Positions 54,560 through 63,778 of a stretch of 64,000 bases of DNA are shown here, piece by piece (position 1 is the first letter of the stretch; the number at the start of each line of letters is the position of its first letter). The stretch is from Allobosea sp. Lineage in GTDB: Bacteria > Pseudomonadota > Alphaproteobacteria > Rhizobiales > Beijerinckiaceae. The notes below the pieces were generated by a model, which saw only the letters and a list, made by a program, of their open reading frames with translations, had not been told where the DNA came from and searched no databases. A program made the translations under genes and the position numbers. The stretch covers positions 186,001-250,000 of the forward strand of contig NZ_JAUYTP010000029.1 in assembly GCF_030695125.1 (NCBI RefSeq). Direction: 5' to 3'.

Positions 54560-55696
54560 GTGCGCATCGCCTTCCATACCCCGCTCAACGCCTATGATGA
54601 TGGCCGCATCTCGGGCGACCGCCGCATGGCGCGCCAGCTCGTCGCCGTGCTGGAGGGGCTCGGCCACGCGGTCGAGCCCGTGCTCGGCGCACGCGATTTC
54701 ATGCCGACGCCGGAACCCGACCGGCTGGCGCGCCACCAGGCGCAAGCCGCGGCCCGGGCCGACGCCATGCTTGCGCGCTGGGAGACCGGCGAACCGCCGC
54801 CCGAGCTCTGGTTTTCCTATCACAACTACTACAAGGCCCCCGACCTGCTGGGTCCGGCCATCGCGGGTCGTCTCGGCATTCCCTATGTCGTCGCGGAGGC
54901 CAGCGACGCAGCGCGCCGCGCCAGCGGCGAATGGGCCGCCCATACGCGTATCGTGCGGGCCGGCCTCGCCGCCGCCGACCTGCATCTCTGCTTCACCGAT
55001 CGTGATCGGCAGGGTCTCGAACCCTGGCGCACGGCCCACAGCGCGCTGATGGAACTGCCACCCTTCATCGCCCTCCCGGACGAGCCACCCGCCGCGGCAG
55101 GCCAGGCGACTGTTCCGCGCCTCGTCACAGTCGCGATGATGCGCGAGGGCACCAAGGAAAACAGCTACCGGGTGCTCGCCCGCCTGCTCGCCGCCCTGAC
55201 GGACCGGCCCTGGACGCTGACCATCATCGGCGACGGCCGCAAGCGCGGCGACATCGAGCAGGCCTTCGCCGGCCTGCCTGCGGGGCGGATCGCCTGGCGC
55301 GGCGCCATTCCCCATGATCGCGTCGTCGCCGAACTCGCCGGACACGACATCTTCGTCTGGCCGGGCGTCCGTGAGGCCTATGGCCTCGTCTATCTGGAGG
55401 CGCAGGCCCTTGGCCTGCCGATCGTCGCCTTCGACAGCGGCGGCGTCTCGGCCACCGTGCGCAACGGGGCGACCGCCCTGCTCGCCCCCGAGGGCGACGA
55501 AGCCGGCTTCGGAGAGGCCTTGCGCAGGCTGCTGGGCGACGCCGATCTGCGCCAGGCGATGGGCGCCACCGCGCGCCGCTTCGCCCTGACCGAGCGCAAT
55601 CCGGCGCAAGCAGCGCTCATCCTCGAACGGGCGCTGGCGGTCGCAGTCGCCAACCGCGCCGCCCGCGCGGCGTCCCACCCGCAGACGCCGCGATGA
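54560..55696 (+). CDS. GT4-family glycosyltransferase
   Basis: A 378-residue GT-B glycosyltransferase with a GTG start. MRIAFHTPLNAYDDGRISGD lies at the N terminus, IIGDGRKRGDIEQAF in the linker, and VWPGVREAYGLVYLEAQALG forms the donor-site Glu motif of GT4. It overlaps the polysaccharide deacetylase gene by 4 bp. The pair, with the MurG-like gene downstream, suggests an exported or surface glycan. It lies 31 bp after the importer operon but is not functionally related to it by any visible sign. Confidence 0.9.
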   Translation: MRIAFHTPLNAYDDGRISGDRRMARQLVAVLEGLGHAVEPVLGARDFMPTPEPDRLARHQAQAAARADAMLARWETGEPPPELWFSYHNYYKAPDLLGPAIAGRLGIPYVVAEASDAARRASGEWAAHTRIVRAGLAAADLHLCFTDRDRQGLEPWRTAHSALMELPPFIALPDEPPAAAGQATVPRLVTVAMMREGTKENSYRVLARLLAALTDRPWTLTIIGDGRKRGDIEQAFAGLPAGRIAWRGAIPHDRVVAELAGHDIFVWPGVREAYGLVYLEAQALGLPIVAFDSGGVSATVRNGATALLAPEGDEAGFGEALRRLLGDADLRQAMGATARRFALTERNPAQAALILERALAVAVANRAARAASHPQTPR

Positions 55697-56475
55697 CCGG
55701 CAGCGACACGTCACTCTGGAGGCCGCTCCAGGTCGAACTCGACCGCTGGAGCGTCGCTGGGCGCGCGATCAAGCTCTGGCTGCGCGACGACGACGCGGTC
55801 GCGCCCAGCCCGGCGCTGAACCGGCTGGCGGCGCTCGGCGAACGCTTCGCGCTTCCAGTCCTCCTGGCCGTCATCCCGATGCTGGCCGAGCCCGCCCTGG
55901 CGGCGAGCCTGCGGGCGATGCCGCTTCTCCTGCCCTGCCAGCATGGCTGCTGGCACCGCAACCATGCCCCCGCCAGCGCCAGGAAGAGCGAGTTCGGGTT
56001 GCAGCGCCCGGCCGAAGAACTTCGCGCCGAGATCGACGAGGCCCGCTTGCGCCTGGAGGATCTGCTCGGCCCCGCGCTCCTGCCGGTCTTCGTGCCACCC
56101 TGGAACCGGATCGACCCCGCCCATGCCGCCTTGCTCCCCGGCCTCGGCTTTGCCGGGCTCTCCTGCTTCCGGGGTTTCGGCCTTGGCCCCTCGGGTGGCC
56201 CGCATCTGGCCAACACCCATCTCGACATCATGGACTGGGGCGGCGGCCGCATCGGGCGCACGCCGCAGGATCTGGTCGCGGAAGCCTGCCGGCTGCTCGC
56301 GGGCCAGCGCGACGCGACGGCGGGCGATGCGGAACTGGGCCTGCTCCTGCATCATCGCGACCACGATGCGACGGCCTGGGCCTTTCTCGACTCGTTCCTG
56401 GGCTGGACCCGCCACCATCCGGCGATCGTCCCGACCGATCCGCGCCATCTTTTCCAGATCCCAGTTCCCTCCTGA
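55693..56475 (+). CDS. Polysaccharide deacetylase-family protein
   Basis: A 260-residue NodB-like fold protein without a clear signal peptide. IKLWLRDDDAV provides the metal-binding Asp region, CQHGCWHRNHAP gives the histidine pair, and FVPPWNRIDPAHAALLPGLG plus LLLHHRDHDATAW correspond to later active-site motifs. It probably removes acetyl groups from a cytoplasmic or lipid-linked sugar, given its coupling to the GT4 gene. The exact substrate is unknown. Confidence 0.85.
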   Translation: MTGSDTSLWRPLQVELDRWSVAGRAIKLWLRDDDAVAPSPALNRLAALGERFALPVLLAVIPMLAEPALAASLRAMPLLLPCQHGCWHRNHAPASARKSEFGLQRPAEELRAEIDEARLRLEDLLGPALLPVFVPPWNRIDPAHAALLPGLGFAGLSCFRGFGLGPSGGPHLANTHLDIMDWGGGRIGRTPQDLVAEACRLLAGQRDATAGDAELGLLLHHRDHDATAWAFLDSFLGWTRHHPAIVPTDPRHLFQIPVPS

Positions 56476-56529
56476 CGTTTGGAGAGCTAAATTGCGGGAA
56501 CCCGGCCCCTGCAAAAACGTTGTGCGCGT

Positions 56530-56814
56530 ATGAAAAACCTGATCGCCGCCCTTCTTGCCACCGCGACTGTCGCCGCCTGCAGCGCTCCCCCCCGGCCGCA
56601 GTTGGAGGGCATGCCGAGCGCCACACCGGCCAAGCGCATCGCCATCGTCGGGAGCGAGGTCGTGCTGCCCGACGGCACCCGCGCCCCGATGGATGCCACC
56701 GGCGGTTTCCTGCTGCCTAATGGCGAGCGCGTGCTGCGCGACGCCCGCGGAGCACTTGTGCTGCCCAATGGCAACCGTTGCCTGCCCGATGGGCGAGGCT
56801 ATGTCTGCCCTTGA
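56530..56814 (+). CDS. Small lipoprotein with three 16-residue repeats
   Basis: A 94-residue predicted lipoprotein: signal MKNLIAALLATATVAAC with the lipobox cysteine at C17. Residues 45-92 are three tandem 16-residue units, VLPDGTRAPMDATGGF, LLPNGERVLRDARGAL and VLPNGNRCLPDGRGYV, ending CP. Each has the pattern hLP-D/N-G-x-R followed by D-x-x-G or a degenerate form. The function is unknown; its place among glycan genes suggests the cell envelope. It has its own ribosome site region and a 54-bp gap after the deacetylase. Confidence 0.8.
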   Translation: MKNLIAALLATATVAACSAPPRPQLEGMPSATPAKRIAIVGSEVVLPDGTRAPMDATGGFLLPNGERVLRDARGALVLPNGNRCLPDGRGYVCP

Positions 56815-56951
56815 CCTGAATTAGGGCGCCGACCCTGCGTCAGCGGGCTTGGAGCGAGGCTGACCGCGCGCTATAAGAGGGCCGCGTATTCTCAGGTGCG
56901 TTCGTCCTCGGCATGAGGTCGTCTGACCTATCTGCGGGGGGCGACGCGGAT

Positions 56952-58235
56952 ATGCCTTTCAATGTCGTCGATCTCGCGAGTGCCGAACGGGCGCCGCGAA
57001 GCTCCCATGCGCCGCGCGTCCTGATCTACAGCCACGATACATTCGGCCTCGGCCATATCCGCCGCTGCCGGGCGATCGCGAACTCGCTCGTCGCGAGCTA
57101 TCCTCATATATCAGTGATCATCGTCTCGGGGTCGTCGGTGATCTCGAGCTTCCAGTTCGGCGACGGCGTCGATTACGTCCGCATCCCCGGTATCGAGAAG
57201 CAGAGCGACGGCCGCTACGGCCCCCACCATCTCAATCTCGATCTGAACGACACGATCCGGCTGCGCACCGACATCATCAAGCAGGTGGTGTTGTCGTTCG
57301 ATCCCGACGTCGTCATCGTCGACAAGGAGCCGATCGGCCTGCGCGGCGAACTCGTGCCCGCACTCGACATCCTGCGCCGCCGCGGAGCGCGGATCGTGCT
57401 TGGTCTGCGCGACGTGCTCGACGAACCCGCCAAGCTGCTCGAGGAATGGCGTCAGAGCGGCGCCGTCGAGGCGCTCGGCCAGATCTATGACGACATCTTC
57501 GTCTACGGGCTGGAGAGCATCTACCAGCCGCTCGCGGGCCTGCCGAACCCGCATCTCTACGCCCACAAGATCCGCTACACCGGTTATCTCAAGCGCGCCG
57601 TGCCGAGCCCCGTGCCGCCGACCCGCTATCCGCGGATCACCAAGGGCCCCTTCATCCTGGTGACGCCCGGCGGCGGCGGCGACGGTGCCGGCGTGATCGA
57701 CTGGGTGATTTCGGCCTATGAGGCCGATCCGACCATTGCCCTGCCCGCCTTGATCGTGTTCGGGCCCTTCATGTCGCGCGAACGCCGCAAGGATTTCTCC
57801 GAGCGCATCGCCCGCATCCCCAAGCTCGAGAGCCTCGGCTTCGAGCCGCGCCTCGAATTGCTGATGAACCGGGCCCACTGCGTCGTGGCGATGGGCGGCT
57901 ACAACACGTTCTGCGAGGTGTTGTCCTTCGACAAGCCGGCCCTGATCGTGCCGCGCGTCAAGCCCCGCCTTGAACAGGCGATCCGGGCCGAGCGCGCCGC
58001 GCAGCTCAAGCTGGTCGACGTGCTGCACGATCCGCTCGAAACCGGCAGCGGCGAGCGCGATGCAGGCGTCATGGCCGCAGCCCTCCATGCGCTGCCCCAG
58101 CGCATGCCACCCTCGCAAGCTTTCGTGCCGAACCTTCTCGACGGCCTGCCGACGGTCAATCGCGCCCTGGCGGACGATCTCTCGATGCCGATCCGCGGGC
58201 GAATCCTCGCACAAAATGCCGCGCTGACGAGTTAG
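56952..58235 (+). CDS. MurG-like glycosyltransferase
   Basis: A 427-residue GT-B family protein. The N-terminal motif GLGHIRRCRAIANSLVASYP is the acceptor-side GH loop, VIVDKEPIGLRGELVPAL lies at the end of the first domain, LVTPGGGGDGAGVIDWVISA opens the second, and the donor-binding motif is MGGYNTFCEVLSFDKPALIV. It is homologous to the gene at 39119-40453 but has no inserted element, making it a useful comparison. The ATG at 56952 is chosen; another in frame at 56913 would add 13 residues. It probably acts in surface-glycan synthesis. Confidence 0.87.
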   Translation: MPFNVVDLASAERAPRSSHAPRVLIYSHDTFGLGHIRRCRAIANSLVASYPHISVIIVSGSSVISSFQFGDGVDYVRIPGIEKQSDGRYGPHHLNLDLNDTIRLRTDIIKQVVLSFDPDVVIVDKEPIGLRGELVPALDILRRRGARIVLGLRDVLDEPAKLLEEWRQSGAVEALGQIYDDIFVYGLESIYQPLAGLPNPHLYAHKIRYTGYLKRAVPSPVPPTRYPRITKGPFILVTPGGGGDGAGVIDWVISAYEADPTIALPALIVFGPFMSRERRKDFSERIARIPKLESLGFEPRLELLMNRAHCVVAMGGYNTFCEVLSFDKPALIVPRVKPRLEQAIRAERAAQLKLVDVLHDPLETGSGERDAGVMAAALHALPQRMPPSQAFVPNLLDGLPTVNRALADDLSMPIRGRILAQNAALTS

Positions 58236-58366
58236 ACGCGTCGTTGCTGCGGATCGTCGGGGTCGACGCCTCCGGCGATGGACAAGCGGAGATAAACTTT
58301 CCAATATATCAGGCATTGCAAGACGGAGTGCCGCGCGCCGCCGCCATTCCGGAGGAGATGCCCGTC

Positions 58367-59602
58367 ATGGCCGCCCTGCACTTCAAGAATTTCGCGCTGC
58401 TCGAGCCCGATTTCGGCGACGTCCGCGCCGGTTATGAATTGCTGGTCGAGGGCGACACGGTCCGCGAGCTCTCCGACAAGCCGATCAAGGCGGACTTCGC
58501 CGACGTCGTCGATTGCGGCGGCCGCACCCTGATGCCGGGCCTGATCGACAGCCACGTCCACGTCTTCCTCTCCGAGGTCGTCATCCGCTCCATGGAGAGC
58601 ATGCCGCTCACCCTGATGACGGCCCGCGCCATCGGCCTGATGAAGCGCATGATCGACCGCGGCTTCACCACGGTGCGCGACACCGGCGGCGCCGACTGGG
58701 GCATCAAGGAGGCGGTCGAGACGGGTCATGTTGCCGCCCCGCGCCTGTTCATCGCCGGCCAGGCGATCGGCCCCACCGGCGGCCACAGCGATCCGCGCCG
58801 GCGCACCGATTTCGGCACGCGCTGCCAGTGCTGCAACGCCATGGCCTATACGATGAACGTCTCCGATGGCGTGTCTGCCGTGCGCAAATCGGTGCGCGAG
58901 CAGATGCGCCAGGGCGCCGACCACATCAAGATCATGATGTCGGGCGGCGTCGCCTCGCCCTACGATCCGCTCGATTCGCTGCAGTTCAGCCTCGACGAGG
59001 TCCGCACCGCCGTCGAGGAAGCCGCCGCCTTCGGCCGCTATGTCTGCGCCCATGCCTACACGCCCGAGGCGATCACCCGCGCCGCCCATTGCGGCGTGCG
59101 CGCCATCGAGCACGGCAACCTGATCGACGACGCCTCGGCCAGGCTGATGGCGGAGAAGGGCATGTTCCTCACCGCCAATCTCGTCGCCTATTACGCCATG
59201 AAGGAGCGTGCCTCGGAATTCGGCATGAGTGGCGACATGCTCGCCAAGAACGACCTCGTCATCGATGGCGGCCTGCGCTCCCTTGAGATCTGCAAGCGCG
59301 CCGGCGTGCCCGTGGCCTATGGCTCGGACCTGCTCGGCCAGCTCCAGGTCGACCAGTCCCGCGAGTTCCTGTTGCGCCGCGAGGTGCTCTCGCCGATCGA
59401 GATCATCCGCTCGGCAACCACCGTCGGCGCACAGCTCCTGCGCATGGAGGGCAAGCTTGGCACGCTGCGTGCTGGGGCTTATGCCGATATGATCCTGGTC
59501 GACGGCAATCCGCTCGAGGATCTCGGTCTGTTGCAGGATCAGGGCGCGCGGCTGCCCGTCATCATGAAGGGCGGCGTGTTCCACAAGAACACGCTGCAGT
59601 GA
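58367..59602 (+). CDS. Amidohydrolase-family metal-dependent hydrolase
   Basis: A 411-residue metal-dependent hydrolase of the imidazolonepropionase/dipeptidase-like subgroup. Metal ligands are the HxH in GLIDSHVHVF, the histidines in VCAHAYTPEAI and IEHGNLIDD, and the Asp in VAYGSDLLGQLQ; HIKIMMSGG has the probable bridging lysine. It ends with the usual beta domain (GAYADMILVDGNPLED). The ATG at 58367 has GGAGGAG upstream. It precedes a Pot-type ABC importer, suggesting that it hydrolyses the imported amide or lactam (inference). Confidence 0.88.
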   Translation: MAALHFKNFALLEPDFGDVRAGYELLVEGDTVRELSDKPIKADFADVVDCGGRTLMPGLIDSHVHVFLSEVVIRSMESMPLTLMTARAIGLMKRMIDRGFTTVRDTGGADWGIKEAVETGHVAAPRLFIAGQAIGPTGGHSDPRRRTDFGTRCQCCNAMAYTMNVSDGVSAVRKSVREQMRQGADHIKIMMSGGVASPYDPLDSLQFSLDEVRTAVEEAAAFGRYVCAHAYTPEAITRAAHCGVRAIEHGNLIDDASARLMAEKGMFLTANLVAYYAMKERASEFGMSGDMLAKNDLVIDGGLRSLEICKRAGVPVAYGSDLLGQLQVDQSREFLLRREVLSPIEIIRSATTVGAQLLRMEGKLGTLRAGAYADMILVDGNPLEDLGLLQDQGARLPVIMKGGVFHKNTLQ

Positions 59603-59632
59603 GAGCAGATTGAATGCGTAGGAAAACACGCC

Positions 59633-59739
59633 GTCATCCTGGACAAGCGGCGAAGCCGCGCAGTTCCGGGATCCATCATAGGGCTCGACTGCGCCTCATG
59701 ATGGATCCCGGCGCTCCGCTTCGCTTCGGCCGGAATGAC
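59633..59739. repeat. Family A palindromic repeat, copy 4
   Basis: About 107 bp, starting gtcatcctgg and ending ggccggaatgac, with a strong inner inverted pair (gggatccatcat and atgatggatccc). It lies between the amidohydrolase gene and the ABC permease gene on the same strand, so a hairpin here could set their relative expression. Confidence 0.65.
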
Positions 59740-59771
59740 GGCGTCCTGTCCGGCATCGCCGGAGAAACCCA

Positions 59772-60590
59772 ATGAGCGCCAGCACCCGCCCGAGCCTGGG
59801 CAGCGTCGCACTCAACGCGGCGGCGGGCCTGTCGCTGCTCTACATCCTGCTGCCGCTGATCTTCGTCACCTGGCTCGCCTTCTTCCGGCAGGAGATCCCC
59901 TCCTTCCCGCCTGAGGGCTATTCGCTGAAGTGGTTCGCCGCGGCGGCCAACAACCAGCCCTTCATCAACGGCTTCCTGCTCAGCCTGCAGGTCGGCGTCG
60001 CGGCAACGCTGCTCGGCCTGCTCGTCGGCGTGCCCGCGAGTCTCGCGCTGGTGCGCCACCGCATCGTGCTCGGCCCTCTCTTCAACACGCTGTTGCTGAT
60101 GCCGCTGGTGATGCCGGGCATCGTTTTGGGCACAGCGATCTACGTCTTCCAGATCGAGACCGAGATTGCGACCGGCCTGCCGGTGATGGGCTCGCAGGGC
60201 GGGCTGATCGCCGCGCATACGCTCGTCGTCATTCCCTGGGTGGTGCGCCTCGTCACGGCCAGCCTCGTCGGCTTCGACCGGACCATCGAGGAGGCCGCGC
60301 AGAATCTGGGTGCCGGCCCCTTCACCACCTTCCGTCGGGTGACCCTGCCGAGCATCCGGCCGGGCATCGTCGCGGCCGGTCTCTTCGGCTTCGTCACCTC
60401 CTTCGGCAATCTGGAGATGAGCCTGTTCCTGGTGGGACCGGGCCGCACCACATTGCCTATCGCCATCCTGCAATATCTCGAATGGAAGATCGATCCGACC
60501 GTGGCAGCCGCATCCCTGATCCAGATCGTCCTCATCGCGGTCGCGATGATCATCACCGACCGCTACGTCAAACTGAGCCGGGTGGTCTGA
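59772..60590 (+). CDS. Pot-type ABC importer permease (PotC-like)
   Basis: A 272-residue permease with six predicted membrane segments (LLYILLPLIFVTWLAFF at the N terminus) and the coupling loop TIEEAAQNLGAGPFTTFRRV. It belongs to the spermidine/putrescine-type importers. With the PotB-like permease at 62874 it makes the two-permease membrane unit. The ATPase starts 5 bp later. Confidence 0.93.
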   Translation: MSASTRPSLGSVALNAAAGLSLLYILLPLIFVTWLAFFRQEIPSFPPEGYSLKWFAAAANNQPFINGFLLSLQVGVAATLLGLLVGVPASLALVRHRIVLGPLFNTLLLMPLVMPGIVLGTAIYVFQIETEIATGLPVMGSQGGLIAAHTLVVIPWVVRLVTASLVGFDRTIEEAAQNLGAGPFTTFRRVTLPSIRPGIVAAGLFGFVTSFGNLEMSLFLVGPGRTTLPIAILQYLEWKIDPTVAAASLIQIVLIAVAMIITDRYVKLSRVV

Positions 60591-60595
60591 AGACG

Positions 60596-61654
60596 ATGGC
60601 ACGGCTTTCGATCGAGCATCTGCGCAAGACCTATGGCGACCTGACGGTCGTCGACGACGTCACCATCGACATCGCCGACGGCGAGTTCCTCGTCCTGCTC
60701 GGCCCCTCCGGCTGCGGCAAGACGACGACGCTGCGCATGGTCGCCGGCTTCATCGCCCCCAGCGCCGGGGCCATCACCATCGGCGAGCGCAGCGTCACCG
60801 CGCTGCCGCCCTGGAAGCGCAATTGCGGCCTCGTCTTCCAGAGCTATGCGCTGTTTCCCCACATGACGGTGGCGGAGAACGTCGCCTTCGGCCTGGAGAT
60901 GCGCAAGGTTTCGCCGGCCGACCGCATCCCGCGCGTCGCCGAGGCCCTGCGCCTCGTGCAGCTCGCCGGCTTCGACGAGCGCTATCCGCGCCAGCTCTCC
61001 GGCGGCCAGCAGCAGCGCGTCGCGCTGGCGCGCGCGCTCGCGATGGAGCCCGATGTGCTGCTGCTCGACGAGCCGCTGTCCAATCTCGACGCCAAGCTGC
61101 GCCAGGAGGTCCGCGTCGAGATCCGCGACCTGCAGCGCAAGCTCGGCCTGACCACCATCATGGTCACCCACGACCAGGAGGAGGCGCTGACCATGGCCGA
61201 CCGGCTGGTCGTCATGGAAAAGGGCAAGGTTCGCCAGATCGGCAGCCAGCGCGAGCTTTACGAGAAACCCGCCGACCGTTTCGTCGCCGGCTTCATCGGC
61301 CGCAGCGCCTTTCTCGATGGCGAGATCACCGCGCCGGGCCGCTTCCGCACCAGGGGCGGGGTCGAGATCGGCTGCGCAGCGGCGACCGGCACCGGCGCAG
61401 CAACGCTCGCCCTGCGGCCGGAGCGCATCGCGGTCGGTGGCGAGGCGCAAGGCCTTCACAACCATTTCCAGGCCCGTGTCGAGCACGCCTCCTATCTCGG
61501 CGCGATCCTCGACATCGACGTCAGCCTCTCCGGCCATGACCGGATGCTGTTGCAGATCCCGAACAAGGCCGGCGTCGCCGAGCCGAAGCCGGGCGAGACC
61601 ATCACCATAGGCTGGGCCGAAGACGCCGGGCTCGTTTATCCGCGCGAGGCCTGA
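60596..61654 (+). CDS. Pot-type ABC importer ATPase (PotA-like)
   Basis: A 352-residue ATPase: Walker A GPSGCGKTTTLRMVAG, Q-loop FQSYALFPHM, signature LSGGQQQRVALARAL, Walker B VLLLDEPLSNLDA, switch His in MVTHDQEEAL, followed by a TOBE domain (about residues 280-350; TLALRPERIAV). All key residues are intact. It belongs to the MalK/PotA regulated-importer class. Confidence 0.95.
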   Translation: MARLSIEHLRKTYGDLTVVDDVTIDIADGEFLVLLGPSGCGKTTTLRMVAGFIAPSAGAITIGERSVTALPPWKRNCGLVFQSYALFPHMTVAENVAFGLEMRKVSPADRIPRVAEALRLVQLAGFDERYPRQLSGGQQQRVALARALAMEPDVLLLDEPLSNLDAKLRQEVRVEIRDLQRKLGLTTIMVTHDQEEALTMADRLVVMEKGKVRQIGSQRELYEKPADRFVAGFIGRSAFLDGEITAPGRFRTRGGVEIGCAAATGTGAATLALRPERIAVGGEAQGLHNHFQARVEHASYLGAILDIDVSLSGHDRMLLQIPNKAGVAEPKPGETITIGWAEDAGLVYPREA

Positions 61655-61693
61655 ATCCAGGCTTCGTCGGGCGTCCAACAGGGGAGTTTGAAC

Positions 61694-62740
61694 ATGACCA
61701 CATTCGACAGACGCGATCTGCTCAAGGGCGCCGGCGCCGCCGCGCTCGTTTCCGGGCTCGGCGCCCCGGCTCTCGCCCAGGCGGCCGGCAAGGTCGTGGT
61801 CGGCACCTGGGGCGGCGACTATGCCCGCCTGCTGACCAAGAACATCGAGGACCCGATCCTCAAGCCCAAGGGCATGGAAGTGGTGCAGGACCAGGCCGGC
61901 GACGCGCCGCGCCGCGCCAAGATGGTCGCCGAACGCCGCCTGCCGCGCGGCACGGTCGACATCCAGGGCCTCTCGGCCGCCAACATGTATGAGATGAACG
62001 AGGCCGGCGTCATCGAGACGATCGACTACGCCAAGATCCCCAACGCCAAGAACCTGATTCCGGCGATGAAGTATCCCTATGGCGTCGGACACATCTATTC
62101 CGGCAACGTGGTGATCTACAATCCCAAGGTCATCACGGCAGCCCCGACCGGCTTCAAGGACTGGCTCGACCCCAAGCACGGCAACAAGATCGGCTTCATC
62201 GACATCCAGTACCAGTCGATCATGATCGCGGCCTCGCTCGCCGGCACCAATGGCGCCAGCATGAACGACCTCGACAAGGCCAAGGAAGTGCTGATGGCCG
62301 TCAAGAAGGCCGGCGCCCGCGTCTACCCGACCAACGAAGCGTTCGCCGCCGCGATGAAGAACGAGGAGATCGGCATCAGCGCGATCTGGAAGGCGCGCGT
62401 CGTGCAGTGGCAGAACGCCGGCATCCCCTGCGAGGCCGTCTCGCCGGTGGAAGGCATCCCGATCTATGTCTCGGGCTTCGTCATCCAGAAGAACGCGCCC
62501 AACAAGGACAATGCCTACGCCTACATGAATGCGATGCTGGAGAAGGCGCCGCAGGAGGCCTTCGCGGTCGACATGGGCTATAACGGCACCGTCACCGGCC
62601 TCACCGTCGCGCCTGATCTGCAAAAGCGCATCGGCTTCACGCCCGAGGAGGAGAAGAAGCTCCGCGACCTCGACTACGCCTTCCTCGCCAAGAACGATTC
62701 GGCGATGAAGGAGTGGTGGGACAAGGTCTTCAAGGCGTGA
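61694..62740 (+). CDS. Pot-type ABC importer solute-binding protein (PotD-like)
   Basis: A 348-residue extracytoplasmic binding protein. A twin-arginine-like signal (FDRRDLLKGAGAAALVSGLG) precedes VVVGTWGGDYARLLTKNIE and VPRGTVDIQGLS-like ligand-lobe segments (RRLPRGTVDIQGLSAANMYE). It is related to PotD and to binding proteins for other amines or small organic cations. The ATG at 61694 is chosen over TTG at 61688 because GGGGAG is best spaced. It lies between the ATPase and the second permease, with a family B repeat after it. Confidence 0.92.
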   Translation: MTTFDRRDLLKGAGAAALVSGLGAPALAQAAGKVVVGTWGGDYARLLTKNIEDPILKPKGMEVVQDQAGDAPRRAKMVAERRLPRGTVDIQGLSAANMYEMNEAGVIETIDYAKIPNAKNLIPAMKYPYGVGHIYSGNVVIYNPKVITAAPTGFKDWLDPKHGNKIGFIDIQYQSIMIAASLAGTNGASMNDLDKAKEVLMAVKKAGARVYPTNEAFAAAMKNEEIGISAIWKARVVQWQNAGIPCEAVSPVEGIPIYVSGFVIQKNAPNKDNAYAYMNAMLEKAPQEAFAVDMGYNGTVTGLTVAPDLQKRIGFTPEEEKKLRDLDYAFLAKNDSAMKEWWDKVFKA

Positions 62741-62756
62741 TGAACGCGGCTGGCAC

Positions 62757-62862
62757 GTCATTCTCGGGCGGCGCTTTGCGCCGCCCCGAGAACCTCGTCA
62801 CGATGAAGGCGCGGTCGTCCGCGTCCGCGTCCGGAGATGCTCGGGTCGAGCCCGAGCATGAC
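62757..62862. repeat. Family B palindromic repeat, copy 4
   Basis: About 106 bp: gtcattctcgggcggcgc, gccgccccgagaacctc, ggagatgctcggg and cccgagcatgac. It sits inside the ABC operon between the binding-protein gene and the last permease, where hairpins often stabilise the upstream message and raise binding-protein levels over the permease. Confidence 0.75.
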
Positions 62863-62873
62863 GGAGCCATGCC

Positions 62874-63746
62874 ATGAGCACGACCGCTCCCGAACCCGTC
62901 GCCGGCGCGCGCACCGGCCTGGCCGGCCTGCTCGTCGTGCCGGCGACGCTCTTCGTCGCGATCGGGCTTCTTGGCCCGATCGCGATCCTGTTCCGCTATT
63001 CGCTCAACCAGTTCATTCCCGGCCAGTTCATGGTCGACGGGCTGACGATCGAGAACTACGTCAAGTTCTTCACCGACGGCTATTATCTCAACGTGCTCGC
63101 CCGCACCGTGCGCGTCGCCGTGGTCTGCACGGTGGCGTGCCTGATCATGGGCTTCCCGCTGGCCTATGTGCTCGCGCGCACCCAGAGCCGCTTCAAGAAC
63201 CTGCTGATCATCGCGGTCGTGTTGCCGCTCTTCGTCGGCAATGCGGTCCGAGCCGCCGGCTGGATGACCGCGTTCGGCAGCAGGGGCGCTCTCAACGCCT
63301 CGCTGATGGGCATGGGGCTGATCGACCAGCCGCTTGAGATCATGTTCACCGAGAACGCCGTGCTGATCGGCATCATCGCCGTCAACCTGCCCTTCATGGT
63401 GCTGACGCTGCAGAGCGTGATCGAAGGCATCCCGCGCAATGTCGAGGAGGCCGCCTTCAGCCTCGGCGCCGGGCCGGCCGCGATGTTTCGCCGCGTGCTT
63501 TGGCCGCTCGCTTTGCCCGGCATCCTGGCGGGCACCATCCTGACCTTCATCCTGGCGATGAACGCCTATGCCACGCCGGTCCTGCTCGGCGGACCCCGGT
63601 TCCAGATGATGGGGCCGCTGGTCTACGGCCAGTTCGCCCAGCAGAACAACTGGCCCTTCGGCGGCGCGATCTCGTTCATCCTGATGACGGCGACGATCAT
63701 CCTCACCGTCGCGGCGCATCTGATCGTGCAGCGGCGCTATCGCTGA
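62874..63746 (+). CDS. Pot-type ABC importer permease (PotB-like)
   Basis: A 290-residue permease, the PotB-type partner. The first membrane segment is LLVVPATLFVAIGLLGPIAILF, and the coupling loop reads NVEEAAFSLGAGPAAMFRRV. It is placed after the binding protein instead of beside the PotC-like permease. The ATG follows the family B repeat directly. It probably ends the operon, since a hairpin terminator-like stretch follows. Confidence 0.93.
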   Translation: MSTTAPEPVAGARTGLAGLLVVPATLFVAIGLLGPIAILFRYSLNQFIPGQFMVDGLTIENYVKFFTDGYYLNVLARTVRVAVVCTVACLIMGFPLAYVLARTQSRFKNLLIIAVVLPLFVGNAVRAAGWMTAFGSRGALNASLMGMGLIDQPLEIMFTENAVLIGIIAVNLPFMVLTLQSVIEGIPRNVEEAAFSLGAGPAAMFRRVLWPLALPGILAGTILTFILAMNAYATPVLLGGPRFQMMGPLVYGQFAQQNNWPFGGAISFILMTATIILTVAAHLIVQRRYR

Positions 63747-63778
63747 TCCGGGCCGCGCGCCTGCGGCCCAGCGTCACT

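Noticed and set aside
10907..62862. Insertion sequences
   Set aside because: The repeat families are 70-170 bp with no transposase frame and no clear target-site duplications.
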